A stretch of DNA of 44,336 nt, from positions 1 through 44,336 of the forward strand of contig MGKE01000015.1 in assembly GCA_001794635.1 (NCBI GenBank), given 5' to 3'. How positions within the stretch are numbered: position 1 is the first letter of the stretch; the number at the start of each line of letters is the position of its first letter. Below, piece by piece: positions 8,639 through 17,253 of this stretch. The stretch is from Candidatus Yanofskybacteria bacterium RIFCSPLOWO2_01_FULL_39_28. GTDB lineage: Bacteria; Patescibacteriota; Minisyncoccia; 2-02-FULL-40-12; GWA2-44-9. Position numbers and translations under genes: made by a program. The notes beneath the pieces were generated by a model. It ran no database searches and had not been told where the DNA came from. It saw only the letters and a list, made by a program, of their open reading frames with translations.

Positions 8639-10471
8639 TTACTCGTACTGTATTTCAAACCTTACTTTTTCCTTGTTTTTAGGCACTTTTGTGACCCAAA
8701 ATGGTGACAATAACACTCTGGCTGAATCAATACCATCAACACTTGTTAGATAGCTGGTGATTTCTTCTTCATTCTTGTTGACTAAATCAGAAATAATTTT
8801 ATCGCTGTCTATCTTACTATAAGCCGGCCCTTGAACTATAACTGAAAATTCTAAAACTTTAGTTTCTTTATTTAAACTAATATTATTAAACTCAAATTTT
8901 AATTTTTCTGGTAAAACTGTCAGATTATCAATATTGCTGACATATTGTGAAATTAAGTTATTTAAATCAGACTCCTTAAACCCGACCGTTTCTAATTCCG
9001 CTATTTGTGTAACTGAAAACGAATCAGCGGCTTCATCCGGTTGAGCGCTGGAAGTTAATTCTTTCAAAACTGGTTTTGATTCAGTTATTATCTTTAGTCC
9101 GGCAGATTGAGTTTCCAGTTCATTTTTGGTAACAGAGATTAATTTATCAGAAACTTGTTTAGTCGCGTTTATATAATCTTCACTGGTTACAACTTTAGCT
9201 TGACCGACAATTCCGCCTTTCATTTGTTCGTCAGAGATACCATAATATTTCTCATATCTTCCAGTATCACCTCTTTCCTTAAAAGCCATTATTCCAAAAC
9301 GTCCCGATCCAACATTGTATAATTCTCCGGCTTTGTCGGCAATTATCTCTACCTCTATTTTACCTGGTGTTATTTCACCGTTTCTGACGGTCATACCAGA
9401 CACAGTAATTGTTTTGAGTGTTCTAAATACTAATCCGCCTGAAGATTCAAATCTGGTTGTAGCAACCAAAACTTGAGGAGCAGTTCCATATTCGTTATAG
9501 ACAGTAATTTTACCCCGGGCTTTCTGGGCCACATCGCGTAGGCCGGTTGATGTAAAAGATTCCTCTAACCTTTTCTCAATTGAGAATAATTGGCCGGGAA
9601 TTCTTCTAGATTCCCAGTTAACATTAGAAAACTGGTCAGAAACGGTTATTTTTAAGTTTAGGTTTAACTCATTAACTACGGGCTTAACTATAACCTTGGC
9701 ACTGCCGACGGAAACATAAATTACAATTGTAAAAATAATAACTACGGCAACAGCGAATAAAGTGAGGGTTTTGTTTTTAAAATCAATATTAAATCCGGGG
9801 CGATGGAAAGAAAGAGGTTTTTTGGAAAAAGTTCTTTTAGGAGCCAAGAATTTTTCAGCTGGTCTTGATTGCCAAACGCTCTCTATTTCATCCAAGGCCT
9901 TTTTTTCTTTTCTTTTAACTTCAATATTTAGAATTGGTTCTGATTTTTTGGAGATATTAACTTTTATTCCGTCGTTTTTAGGAAGTTCAACAATATCTGA
10001 AATACTCTTGGTTTGCCTTTTCATGGCAGCCAACTCAATTTCCGGATCGGAACTATTGATTACATCCCGTTGAAACTGTTCAAAGGCAGTCGAAGACCCT
10101 CCTTCGTCCTCCAATTTTGATTCCTCTTCGCTTGTATCATCTTGACCAGAATCGTCACTTTCACCTTCTTCTGACTCTGGCGCTGGTAATGGTTTTGGTT
10201 CAATTTTATCTTCCCTATTCTTACCGCTTAAAACTCCGAAATTATATTGAAGAGCGAGATTTTTAATAGTTGGGTTAGGGCTAAGAATCAAAACTGAACG
10301 GTTATATTCTTGAGACATTGCCGATAAAATTTCAAAATCAGTTTCATTGGCTAGAGCTTGGTGTCTTTTTGGCAACACAAAAATAACCTCATCAGCCAAA
10401 GCTTTTTTAAAAATATCCAGAATTTCCTCAAAGCGATCATCTTTGAGGATATTTATAATCTTAGTTGACAC
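8639..10471 (-). CDS. Large single-TM protein, baseplate J/gp47-like extracytoplasmic region
   Basis: 610 aa; acidic linker, TM TLTLFAVAVVIIFTIVIYVSV, beta-rich C-terminal half; family call is inference. Confidence 0.6.
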   Translation of the reverse strand: MSTKIINILKDDRFEEILDIFKKALADEVIFVLPKRHQALANETDFEILSAMSQEYNRSVLILSPNPTIKNLALQYNFGVLSGKNREDKIEPKPLPAPESEEGESDDSGQDDTSEEESKLEDEGGSSTAFEQFQRDVINSSDPEIELAAMKRQTKSISDIVELPKNDGIKVNISKKSEPILNIEVKRKEKKALDEIESVWQSRPAEKFLAPKRTFSKKPLSFHRPGFNIDFKNKTLTLFAVAVVIIFTIVIYVSVGSAKVIVKPVVNELNLNLKITVSDQFSNVNWESRRIPGQLFSIEKRLEESFTSTGLRDVAQKARGKITVYNEYGTAPQVLVATTRFESSGGLVFRTLKTITVSGMTVRNGEITPGKIEVEIIADKAGELYNVGSGRFGIMAFKERGDTGRYEKYYGISDEQMKGGIVGQAKVVTSEDYINATKQVSDKLISVTKNELETQSAGLKIITESKPVLKELTSSAQPDEAADSFSVTQIAELETVGFKESDLNNLISQYVSNIDNLTVLPEKLKFEFNNISLNKETKVLEFSVIVQGPAYSKIDSDKIISDLVNKNEEEITSYLTSVDGIDSARVLLSPFWVTKVPKNKEKVRFEIQYE

Positions 10472-10529
10472 TACTTTAATTATACAACGAATCTAGAAAA
10501 ACGAAATCAACAGGGTCTTTTTTAAACAA

Positions 10530-10547
10530 AAAGTCCCGGATAGGGAC
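10530..10547 (-). terminator. Rho-independent terminator
   Basis: AAGTCCCTATCCGGGACTTTTTG on minus strand. Confidence 0.75.
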
Positions 10548-10553
10548 TTGGTA

Positions 10554-10706
10554 CTAAAACTCTATGCGTCTAGTTTGTCTGGTAAAAAGGTCGAAGTAAA
10601 ATAATTGACAAATAGATCGGAAAGAAACCCCGGGTCTTAAATTTGCCCAATAATCAGCTCTTGATTGAATCTCTTGAACAATCTGTTCTGGAGTTTTTCT
10701 TTCCAT
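10554..10706 (-). CDS. Small hypothetical protein, 50 aa
   Basis: Manual translation MERKTPEQIVQEIQSRADYWANLRPGVSFRSICQLFYFDLFTRQTRRIEF; upstream AAGAGG; terminator downstream; below ORF-track cutoff. Confidence 0.65.
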   Translation of the reverse strand: MERKTPEQIVQEIQSRADYWANLRPGVSFRSICQLFYFDLFTRQTRRIEF

Positions 10707-10748
10707 AATAACCTCTTTTTTCAAGGGTTCTTATCAATAATTAATATA

Positions 10749-11810
10749 TTATTTTAACTTTGTCAATATTTCTAAAACTTCTGACCTACTTTTTGTATTC
10801 ATCAGTTCTGTCCTTAACTCCTTAGCTCCACCAAAACTATTAATATAAATCTTGAAGAATCGTTTCATGACATCAAAATTTTTGCTTGCCCCGTGATTGC
10901 GAAGCAATTTTATGGGGCCTTCCGGCCACAATTTCTCAAAATTATCTAAGTGTTTTAATAGCAGGTTAACTCTATCCTTTTGCGCATGTTCCGCATTTTC
11001 CGCATCTGTAAAAAACCAGGGATTCTCAAATATCCCCCGCCCCACCATAATTCCGTCTAAGCCATATGCTTTCGCTTTTTGTCTGACATCAGCCATATTT
11101 TTGACATCCCCATTGCCGATTATCAACGGTTTCGTTGATAATCGTCCTGAGCTTGCCGAAGGACTTCCATGAATTTCTTCGGCTATTTTTGCTATCTTAT
11201 CCAGCTCATCCCAATGAGCGAGAACTTTGGACATTTCTTTGCGGGTACGGGCGTGAATTGAAAGAGCGGTAATTTCTGTATCTAAAAGATTCTTAATCCA
11301 ATCGTGGTCAATTTTATTAACTCCGAGTCTAGTCTTGACAGAAACTGGTAGTGGACCGGCGCCACGAATGGTTTCTTTAATTATTTCTTTTGCCAGTTCT
11401 GGGTTTTTCATCAAAGCTGCGCCAGCGCCTTGTTTTTCAACTGATTTATCGGGGCAACCCATATTTACATCAACTCCATCAAATCCTAATTCTTGAGCCA
11501 GTTGAGCGCACTTATACATATTCTCTGGTTTAGAACTAAAAAATTGAACAACTATTGGCCGTTCGTTTTCAGTAAAATATAATTCTCCTTTAAATTTTTC
11601 CGGACCAATTGCACAAATACCATCTGCTGAAATAAATTCCGTGAAAAAAACATCGGGTTTACCCGCCTCAATAACAACCTGCCTAAACGCCCAATCAGTC
11701 ACATTCGCCATCGGCGCCAGCACCGTAAAAGGCTTATTTAGTTTTTCCCAGAAATTTTGAGACATAAAAAATCTCTCGCTTTTTGTTTGTTGATTGTTTA
11801 GTTGAATCAT
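10749..11810 (-). CDS. dus: tRNA-dihydrouridine synthase
   Basis: FTVLAPMANVTDWAFRQV, DGVDVNMGCPDKSVEKQGAGAALM. Confidence 0.93.
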   Translation of the reverse strand: MIQLNNQQTKSERFFMSQNFWEKLNKPFTVLAPMANVTDWAFRQVVIEAGKPDVFFTEFISADGICAIGPEKFKGELYFTENERPIVVQFFSSKPENMYKCAQLAQELGFDGVDVNMGCPDKSVEKQGAGAALMKNPELAKEIIKETIRGAGPLPVSVKTRLGVNKIDHDWIKNLLDTEITALSIHARTRKEMSKVLAHWDELDKIAKIAEEIHGSPSASSGRLSTKPLIIGNGDVKNMADVRQKAKAYGLDGIMVGRGIFENPWFFTDAENAEHAQKDRVNLLLKHLDNFEKLWPEGPIKLLRNHGASKNFDVMKRFFKIYINSFGGAKELRTELMNTKSRSEVLEILTKLK

Positions 11811-11889
11811 TATACCAAAAACCTATAATTTATTAATACTACTTTACATATACTTAACTTTGTGCTATTATATAAGTTGGGGGTGTAAA

Positions 11890-12033
11890 ATGAAGAAGCA
11901 GTATCCTGATGACTATAATCCGCCCAACCATGGAAAATGTGAGAGGTGCGGATACTCCACAAAATCTCATAACCCACGATGGCTAGTCTTGTGTCCTGAG
12001 CACTGGCAAGAACTCGCCAAGAGAAGTTCATAA
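11890..12033 (+). CDS. Small putative zinc-binding protein, 47 aa
   Basis: Manual translation MKKQYPDDYNPPNHGKCERCGYSTKSHNPRWLVLCPEHWQELAKRSS; CxxC...CxxH; hairpin downstream. Confidence 0.7.
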   Translation: MKKQYPDDYNPPNHGKCERCGYSTKSHNPRWLVLCPEHWQELAKRSS

Positions 12034-12089
12034 ACGCCTGCCGGTACATCCGACGGGCGTTTCTTAAAAAATAAAATATTAATAAAATC

Positions 12090-12312
12090 CCGTAGCCCTA
12101 CCCCATCTGAATCAATACAACGAATAGATAGAGTTATAGGCTGAATGACGCATTTTTGCCGGGAACCGATGGGGGTGGTCAGGCTCGGTCGGGATTTTGG
12201 CCGATCCGCATGGCCTGACCGGGGGTAACCCCCAGCGGTCGGATAAAAATAGGAATGAAGCCTATATAACTCTCTATGAGGCGTAGTCCTTTGATGAAGA
12301 TGGGGTGGGGCG
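12090..12312 (-). ncRNA. Rod-shaped structured RNA candidate or hairpin repeat
   Basis: GCCCTACCCCATCTGAATCAA (12095) pairs with TTGATGAAGATGGGGTGGGGC (12291); GAGTTATAGGCT pairs with AGCCTATATAACTC; GGTCAGGC pairs with GCCTGACC; strand guessed from U-rich tail. Confidence 0.55.
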
Positions 12313-12320
12313 AGAGGGAG

Positions 12321-13160
12321 TTATAAGTTAAGAAGAAAATTCTCCAATGCCAATCGGTGATTATATTGCGGTTGAGAGATAAGTTGGTTGAGAGCGAGCA
12401 GGTTCTCAACAATTTTTTTATTTTTAGGCGAGCTAGCTAAATGAGCTGAAATCCAGTGAAGCCAGTAGCTCGCTGTTTCGGTGTATTTCTCACTTTCATA
12501 CATCTTCTTGGCATACTCCATTCTTTCAAAAATTCCTCTATTCAAAAGCTTCCTTAAGTCATCTATTGATGCCTTGATTTTGGCCAAATCGCCTGAATCA
12601 ATTATGTTTTTAATTAAACCGATTCTGCCTCCAGAAATTTTAATCAAAAAATCTTTATCTTCTTTGTTTAATTTTTTATTTTGAGAAACAAAATCACTTA
12701 TTTCCCGATTGTTTAACGGTAAAAATTTAACCTCTTCACACCTAGACAAAATTGTTGCCGGCAAAAGTCCAGAAACAGAACTAATTAATATAATTGTGGA
12801 ATCGGACGGCGGTTCCTCCAGTATTTTTAAAAAAGCATTAGCCGCCTCATTGGTTAAGCTGTGAGCATTATTTATTAAAACTATTCTCCATCCCCCGTTA
12901 TATGATTTGAATGATAAAAATCTCCTTAAGTCTCGAATGTCTTCAATGTATAGTTTTGTTTCCTCGTCTGCAATTTTGGGTTCAATAAATTTAAAATCTT
13001 GATTTTGTTCAACTTCGCCGAATATAGATTTAGCCAATTCTAAAGCAAAAGTTTTTTTACCAATCATTTCTGGACCAGTAAATAGGTAAGCATGCCCAAG
13101 AGTGTCATTTTTAATGAGATTTTTAAAATATTTTAATTGTTTCGTATGACCAATCACCAT
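12321..13160 (-). CDS. holB: DNA polymerase III delta'-like AAA+ subunit
   Basis: VIGHTKQLKYFKNLIKNDTLGHAYLFTGPEMIGKKTFA, NAFLKILEEPPSDSTIILIS. Confidence 0.9.
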   Translation of the reverse strand: MVIGHTKQLKYFKNLIKNDTLGHAYLFTGPEMIGKKTFALELAKSIFGEVEQNQDFKFIEPKIADEETKLYIEDIRDLRRFLSFKSYNGGWRIVLINNAHSLTNEAANAFLKILEEPPSDSTIILISSVSGLLPATILSRCEEVKFLPLNNREISDFVSQNKKLNKEDKDFLIKISGGRIGLIKNIIDSGDLAKIKASIDDLRKLLNRGIFERMEYAKKMYESEKYTETASYWLHWISAHLASSPKNKKIVENLLALNQLISQPQYNHRLALENFLLNL

Positions 13161-13214
13161 GAGTAGTAAGTAGTAAGTAGTAAGTAGTAAGGTTTCAAAA
13201 ACCTTTAATACATA

Positions 13215-14318
13215 CTACCTAATACTTGATACAAGCTCCCGTGCGATAATATCTGCTGCATCGGGTGTGGCGAATTTTTTTATACTATCGCTAATTTTAA
13301 TATAATTATCGGGATTTAAAATATTCTCAATTGTTCTAAGTAAACTGTCAGAGTTAAAATTTGGCTCTTCTATTAGTCGTCCGCCGTAAGAGCTGAATTC
13401 GGCGGCATTTAGGTATTGATGATTAGCCGGTGAATTTAAAATAGGCACCACTATCGCCGGCTTGCCAACTTGAGCAATTTCAAACAAGAGACTGCCGCCG
13501 GCTCTTGCAACTATAATATCGGCCAAAGAATAAGCTAAAGTAAGCTGGTTTTCATCTAAAAACGAGTACAGACGGTAACTTTCAGGGGCTATTTTATCGG
13601 CTTCAGTTTTAACCGAATCGTATTGGCTCTCTCCGCATTGATGAATTATATTAAGCTTTTGGATTAATGCCGGAAGACCAGATATAACCACATCATTTAA
13701 TACCTTAGCGCCCCGACTTCCACCTAAAACAAGAACCGTCGGTTTAGGTTGGCTGAAATTAAAATATTGAATAGCTGAATTCTTGTCGCCTTGGCTGAGA
13801 TCTTTACGGATAGGATTACCGGTTAATATTGTTTTTGCGACATTTAAATATTTTGCCGAATCACTAAATGAAATAAATATTTTTTTTGCAAATTTACTTA
13901 TAATTTTATTGGCTAATCCAGGCACTGAATCAGACTCATGCGTAAAAACTGGAATCATATAAAGCTTCGCCACCAGAGCAGGAACTACCGAAACATAACC
14001 GCCCTTAGTAAATACAACATCGGGCATAAATAAAAAAAGATACCATAACGACTGGACGAAACTTGCCAGAACTTTAAAGGGATCGGCCAGAGAGGCCAAG
14101 CTGGGGTACCTTCTGAATTTGCCGGCGGTTACTTTTTTGAAAGGAAGATTGTTTTCTTTTGCCGCCCTTTCTAAAAAAATACTGCTCCCCAGCATCATCA
14201 ATTTTAAATTCAAACCCTGAAGTGAAGCTTGTTCTTTCAGAGATCTAGCCACGACAACAAGCGGATACACGTGTCCGCCCGAACCCCCGCCAACCAAAAG
14301 AATTCTTCGTTCTATCAT
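13215..14318 (-). CDS. murG: UDP-GlcNAc:lipid II GlcNAc transferase MurG
   Basis: ILLVGGGSGGHVYPLVVVARSL; VLGGSRGAKVLNDVV; ADIIVARAGGSLLFEIAQVGKPAIVVP. Confidence 0.95.
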   Translation of the reverse strand: MIERRILLVGGGSGGHVYPLVVVARSLKEQASLQGLNLKLMMLGSSIFLERAAKENNLPFKKVTAGKFRRYPSLASLADPFKVLASFVQSLWYLFLFMPDVVFTKGGYVSVVPALVAKLYMIPVFTHESDSVPGLANKIISKFAKKIFISFSDSAKYLNVAKTILTGNPIRKDLSQGDKNSAIQYFNFSQPKPTVLVLGGSRGAKVLNDVVISGLPALIQKLNIIHQCGESQYDSVKTEADKIAPESYRLYSFLDENQLTLAYSLADIIVARAGGSLLFEIAQVGKPAIVVPILNSPANHQYLNAAEFSSYGGRLIEEPNFNSDSLLRTIENILNPDNYIKISDSIKKFATPDAADIIARELVSSIR

Positions 14319-14325
14319 AAACTAA

Positions 14326-14580
14326 TTATATCATTACCCTTTCACTGGTTAAAATTTCTTTTTTAATTTTTGATCCCCTGTTATATCCGCCTATTTGACC
14401 GTCGCTTCGGACGACTCTATGGCAAGGAATTGACGGATCATAATTTTTATTCAAAATATTTCCCACCGCCCGAAAAGCTTTCGGTTTTCCAGACAACTTT
14501 GCCACTTCTTTGTATGTTAAAACTTTACCCCTCGGGATCTTACTTACAATTCTGTAAACCTTTTCTTTAAATTTAGTCAT
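14326..14580 (-). CDS. MGMT-family DNA alkyltransferase/alkyltransferase-like protein
   Basis: IPRGKVLTYKEVAKLSGKPKAFRAVGNILNKN...IPCHRVV. Confidence 0.9.
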   Translation of the reverse strand: MTKFKEKVYRIVSKIPRGKVLTYKEVAKLSGKPKAFRAVGNILNKNYDPSIPCHRVVRSDGQIGGYNRGSKIKKEILTSERVMI

Positions 14581-14592
14581 TGTCAGAAAGAC

Positions 14593-14621
14593 TTGACAAG
14601 TTAATTAAATTTTGATATAAT
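14593..14621 (+). promoter_or_regulatory. Consensus sigma70-type promoter TTGACA-N17-TATAAT
   Basis: TTGACA at 14593-14598, TATAAT at 14616-14621. Confidence 0.85.
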
Positions 14622-14627
14622 TGTCAT

Positions 14628-15022
14628 ATAAGCTAAAGTGGGTTCACTAGTGTAAACAATACAAGAAAAAGGCGATTATTTCTACTAGTGAGCCCCCTGG
14701 AATGTCCTTGAGGCAGGCCTGCGTCACGCATGAGGACGTAGTGGGGCTCTTTAAAAATAAAAGCAAAAGAAAAACTAAAAAACAGAAAGCCTTGATTACT
14801 GGAACGCGGCCGCGATTCACCAGTCATCAAGGGAGGTTAGGAGGTCCAGGGGCGGCACTCCGGATGGAGACCTACCCCTGGTCCCAAGAGCTGATTGCGC
14901 CCACTGGGGCAATCTCCCGCGACTCACGCGGGGCCGACCGAAGGAAGGGCCTGAGAACCCAACCAGAGGCAAAGCTCTGTTCTTTTTCCAAGGCCGGTTG
15001 CTGAACAAGCACCGGTCTTTTA
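14628..15022 (+). ncRNA. Unidentified ~390-nt structured RNA candidate
   Basis: Consensus promoter, at least five strong helices (14641-14651/14684-14694; 14790-14802/14820-14832; 14846-14852/14875-14881; others), intrinsic terminator. Confidence 0.65.
14992..15022 (+). terminator. Rho-independent terminator
   Basis: GGCCGGTTGCTGAACAAGCACCGGTCTTTT. Confidence 0.8.
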
Positions 15023-15349
15023 TTTAATAGGAGTTCCCTCCTTAACTTCCGACTCTGGAGCAAGTAGTACTGGCCCCAGTTCATCGGAGGCCGCCAAGAG
15101 CATGCCTTGGGACTCATGACCCATCAGTTTACGAGGTTCGAGATTCGCGACAATTACTATCTGTTTACCAATCAAAATCGCCGGTTCATAAACTGTGCCG
15201 ATACCGGCCACTAATTGCCTCTCTCCTAATTCACCAACTTCAATTTGCAATCTCACTAACTTATCCGAACCCTCCACTCTTTGGGCTTCAAGGATTTTCG
15301 CCACTCTCAAGTCTAATTTTTTGAAGTCATCGTAAGTAATCGCATCCAT
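15020..15349 (-). CDS. tRNA-binding domain protein (MetRS C-terminal/CsaA-like)
   Basis: MDAITYDDFKKLDLRVAKILEAQRVEGSDKLVRLQIEVGELGERQLVAGIG; start placed at 15349. Confidence 0.9.
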   Translation of the reverse strand: MDAITYDDFKKLDLRVAKILEAQRVEGSDKLVRLQIEVGELGERQLVAGIGTVYEPAILIGKQIVIVANLEPRKLMGHESQGMLLAASDELGPVLLAPESEVKEGTPIK

Positions 15350-15350
15350 T

Positions 15351-15659
15351 TTATTTATTGAATAAATGTTTTTTAAATTCTGACCACGATTTAACACTGG
15401 TATAATAGTTGGCTTTTTCAAGAACATTGAATGGATCAAACAGAAACTTATTTGGAACATCATTCAAAATATTGATAACTCTTAACTCATCGTCCACATA
15501 ATGAGTAAGACCCAATCTAATTGCTTCTTTGTTTTTATCTTCCGGCTTGTCTACAAAAAATGAATTTTTATCATTAAAGTAACGTGGCCACATAGAATGC
15601 TTGGATAATATTTTTTTGGCCATTTCTGGCATTTTGTGTCTGGAAATTAAAAAATACAA
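15351..15659 (-). CDS. HAD-like hypothetical protein; N-terminus unclear
   Basis: LGLTHYVDDELRVINIL resembles HAD motif IV; open frame continues upstream of the listed start without a clear ATG. Confidence 0.4.
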   Translation of the reverse strand: MYFLISRHKMPEMAKKILSKHSMWPRYFNDKNSFFVDKPEDKNKEAIRLGLTHYVDDELRVINILNDVPNKFLFDPFNVLEKANYYTSVKSWSEFKKHLFNK

Positions 15660-15832
15660 AATCCTTTTGTCTTCTAGTTCAGAAAGGAGCTTTCTTGTTC
15701 CTCTTCTTAGTGGAGTTGATAATGCTACGATTGGGTTATCGTGGCACGAACAGAAATCACCACATAACCCAGGTAAGCCGAAATTTACCAGACATGCTTT
15801 ATTAGTATATCAAGAACGAAAGAAAAGGTATA

Positions 15833-16525
15833 ATGAGCAAAAAACATGTTACCACTTCAGAAATGACAATAAAACAAGCCACCGACGAAGCTCTTAGATA
15901 CATTCTGCCAACTCTTTGCATCAGATACAAAGTACCTGATTATACGTTTATGCCTTATGCTTTATCATTGGTTCAAAGAATAGCTGTTAACTCTTCGTAT
16001 TTTGAGGAACAGCTCAAGCTTTACGGCCATCCCGAAACAGAAACCATATTAAGATCTGGTTGGAAATTTATAAGAGAGGGTGTGGAAACAGATACTTACA
16101 TAAATCCTAAACCTAATACGCTAGTGGATCCACAAGGAGAAATTCTTAGATTAAGAAAAGAGGGCGATAAAAATAAATTCATGTATAAGGGTCCGTCTAG
16201 AGACCAGCTCCTTTCTCATCGTCTTCCGCATACTTTGGCAGTTGAGGAAAGTGAGGCTGAAAATATTCTTAAAAAATACGAGGCCATTGTTACTTTAAAT
16301 AAAAGTCGTTCACATTTCAGAAAAGAAGGCACAACCGGAGACGGACACTTTTTTACACTTCATGTGGACTCAATAAAAGAATTAGGTAATTTTACTGAAA
16401 TAAGAGCGCGAGGAAGCCAGGACAAGAATCACACCAGAGAACTTCTTGCTTTAGCAGAAGAACTCGGATTCAACACCAGTTCCATAGTAAATGGTAACTA
16501 TTTATCACTTGCCATAAATAGCTAA
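15833..16525 (+). CDS. CYTH-like triphosphate-binding domain protein
   Basis: EILRLRKEGDKNKFMYKGP...LHVDSIKELGNFTEIRARG resembles CYTH strands. Confidence 0.5.
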   Translation: MSKKHVTTSEMTIKQATDEALRYILPTLCIRYKVPDYTFMPYALSLVQRIAVNSSYFEEQLKLYGHPETETILRSGWKFIREGVETDTYINPKPNTLVDPQGEILRLRKEGDKNKFMYKGPSRDQLLSHRLPHTLAVEESEAENILKKYEAIVTLNKSRSHFRKEGTTGDGHFFTLHVDSIKELGNFTEIRARGSQDKNHTRELLALAEELGFNTSSIVNGNYLSLAINS

Positions 16526-16546
16526 AAACACCCCTCAGGGTGTTTT

Positions 16547-16963
16547 TTATTGAGCTCCCAATCCTTCTTTCTCCCAAGCCGACACCAGACAAGCCACCAG
16601 TTCTTCAGTCGGGGTCCAACCGCACTTGCCATCTTCTTGCTGTTCGCATTTAGCGGTTCTGTAGCAAGCATATTCTTCTTTGAATTCACAGGTGGTAGTC
16701 ACTTTTTCATCAGAACATATTTGTCCCGAACAGCCAGTAACCAGACACTCTTTTTTTGTTATCGGCAAAAGTGTTTCTGTCGGTTCAACAGACACATGTG
16801 GACTTTCTGATAAAGCAGGGGTTAGTGTTAACTGCGGCGATTGTATTGGATTTATCCTGACATCAACTCCTCTCTCGCTATTGAAGACCATCAAGCCCGC
16901 TCCCGTAAGAAATACTATAATCAATATTAATTTGGCTTTATTAGAGAATTCTTTTAATTTCAT
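16547..16963 (-). CDS. Membrane-anchored protein with eight-cysteine cluster
   Basis: N-terminal TM, then CLVTGCSGQICSDEKVTTTCEFKEEYACYRTAKCEQQEDGKCGWTPTEELVAC. Confidence 0.75.
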   Translation of the reverse strand: MKLKEFSNKAKLILIIVFLTGAGLMVFNSERGVDVRINPIQSPQLTLTPALSESPHVSVEPTETLLPITKKECLVTGCSGQICSDEKVTTTCEFKEEYACYRTAKCEQQEDGKCGWTPTEELVACLVSAWEKEGLGAQ

Positions 16964-17246
16964 TTTCGTATTGAGGATATAATCTGATTATATCGTTTAA
17001 ATTAAATTTTTTCATAATCATCTCTTTGGGGGTTTTTTCCAGCAAAAATTTAAAAGTCGCCTCAATTAACCCGGCCGGTTCAACACGTCTACTAGTAAGT
17101 TGGGTCCAGTAATCACGATTAACCTCAACATAACATTCAACCAAGTTATCGCCATGACCCAACTCAACCAAAAAAGTCCAACTATTTTCACGTTGGTTTA
17201 CTTCCGTAACTCTTATACCGTCAAAATCTTCATTATATTCCGCCAT
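16941..17246 (-). CDS. Hypothetical protein
   Basis: 101-aa ORF MAEYNEDFDGIRVTEVNQRENSWTFLVELG. Confidence 0.65.
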   Translation of the reverse strand: MAEYNEDFDGIRVTEVNQRENSWTFLVELGHGDNLVECYVEVNRDYWTQLTSRRVEPAGLIEATFKFLLEKTPKEMIMKKFNLNDIIRLYPQYENEIKRIL

Positions 17247-17253
17247 GGAAATA

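Noticed and set aside
12095-12312. SRP or 6S RNA assignment
   Set aside because: No GGAA-loop/AGCAGCC SRP motif; rod shape alone is not enough for 6S
14702-15004. 100-aa ORF overlapping the 14.6-15.0 kb structured transcript
   Set aside because: No Shine-Dalgarno, odd composition, follows hairpin arms and overlaps the terminator; competing antisense ORFs of similar quality
14628-15022. RNase P RNA, tmRNA or SRP RNA
   Set aside because: Size fits RNase P/tmRNA, but I found none of their diagnostic conserved sequences; left unidentified
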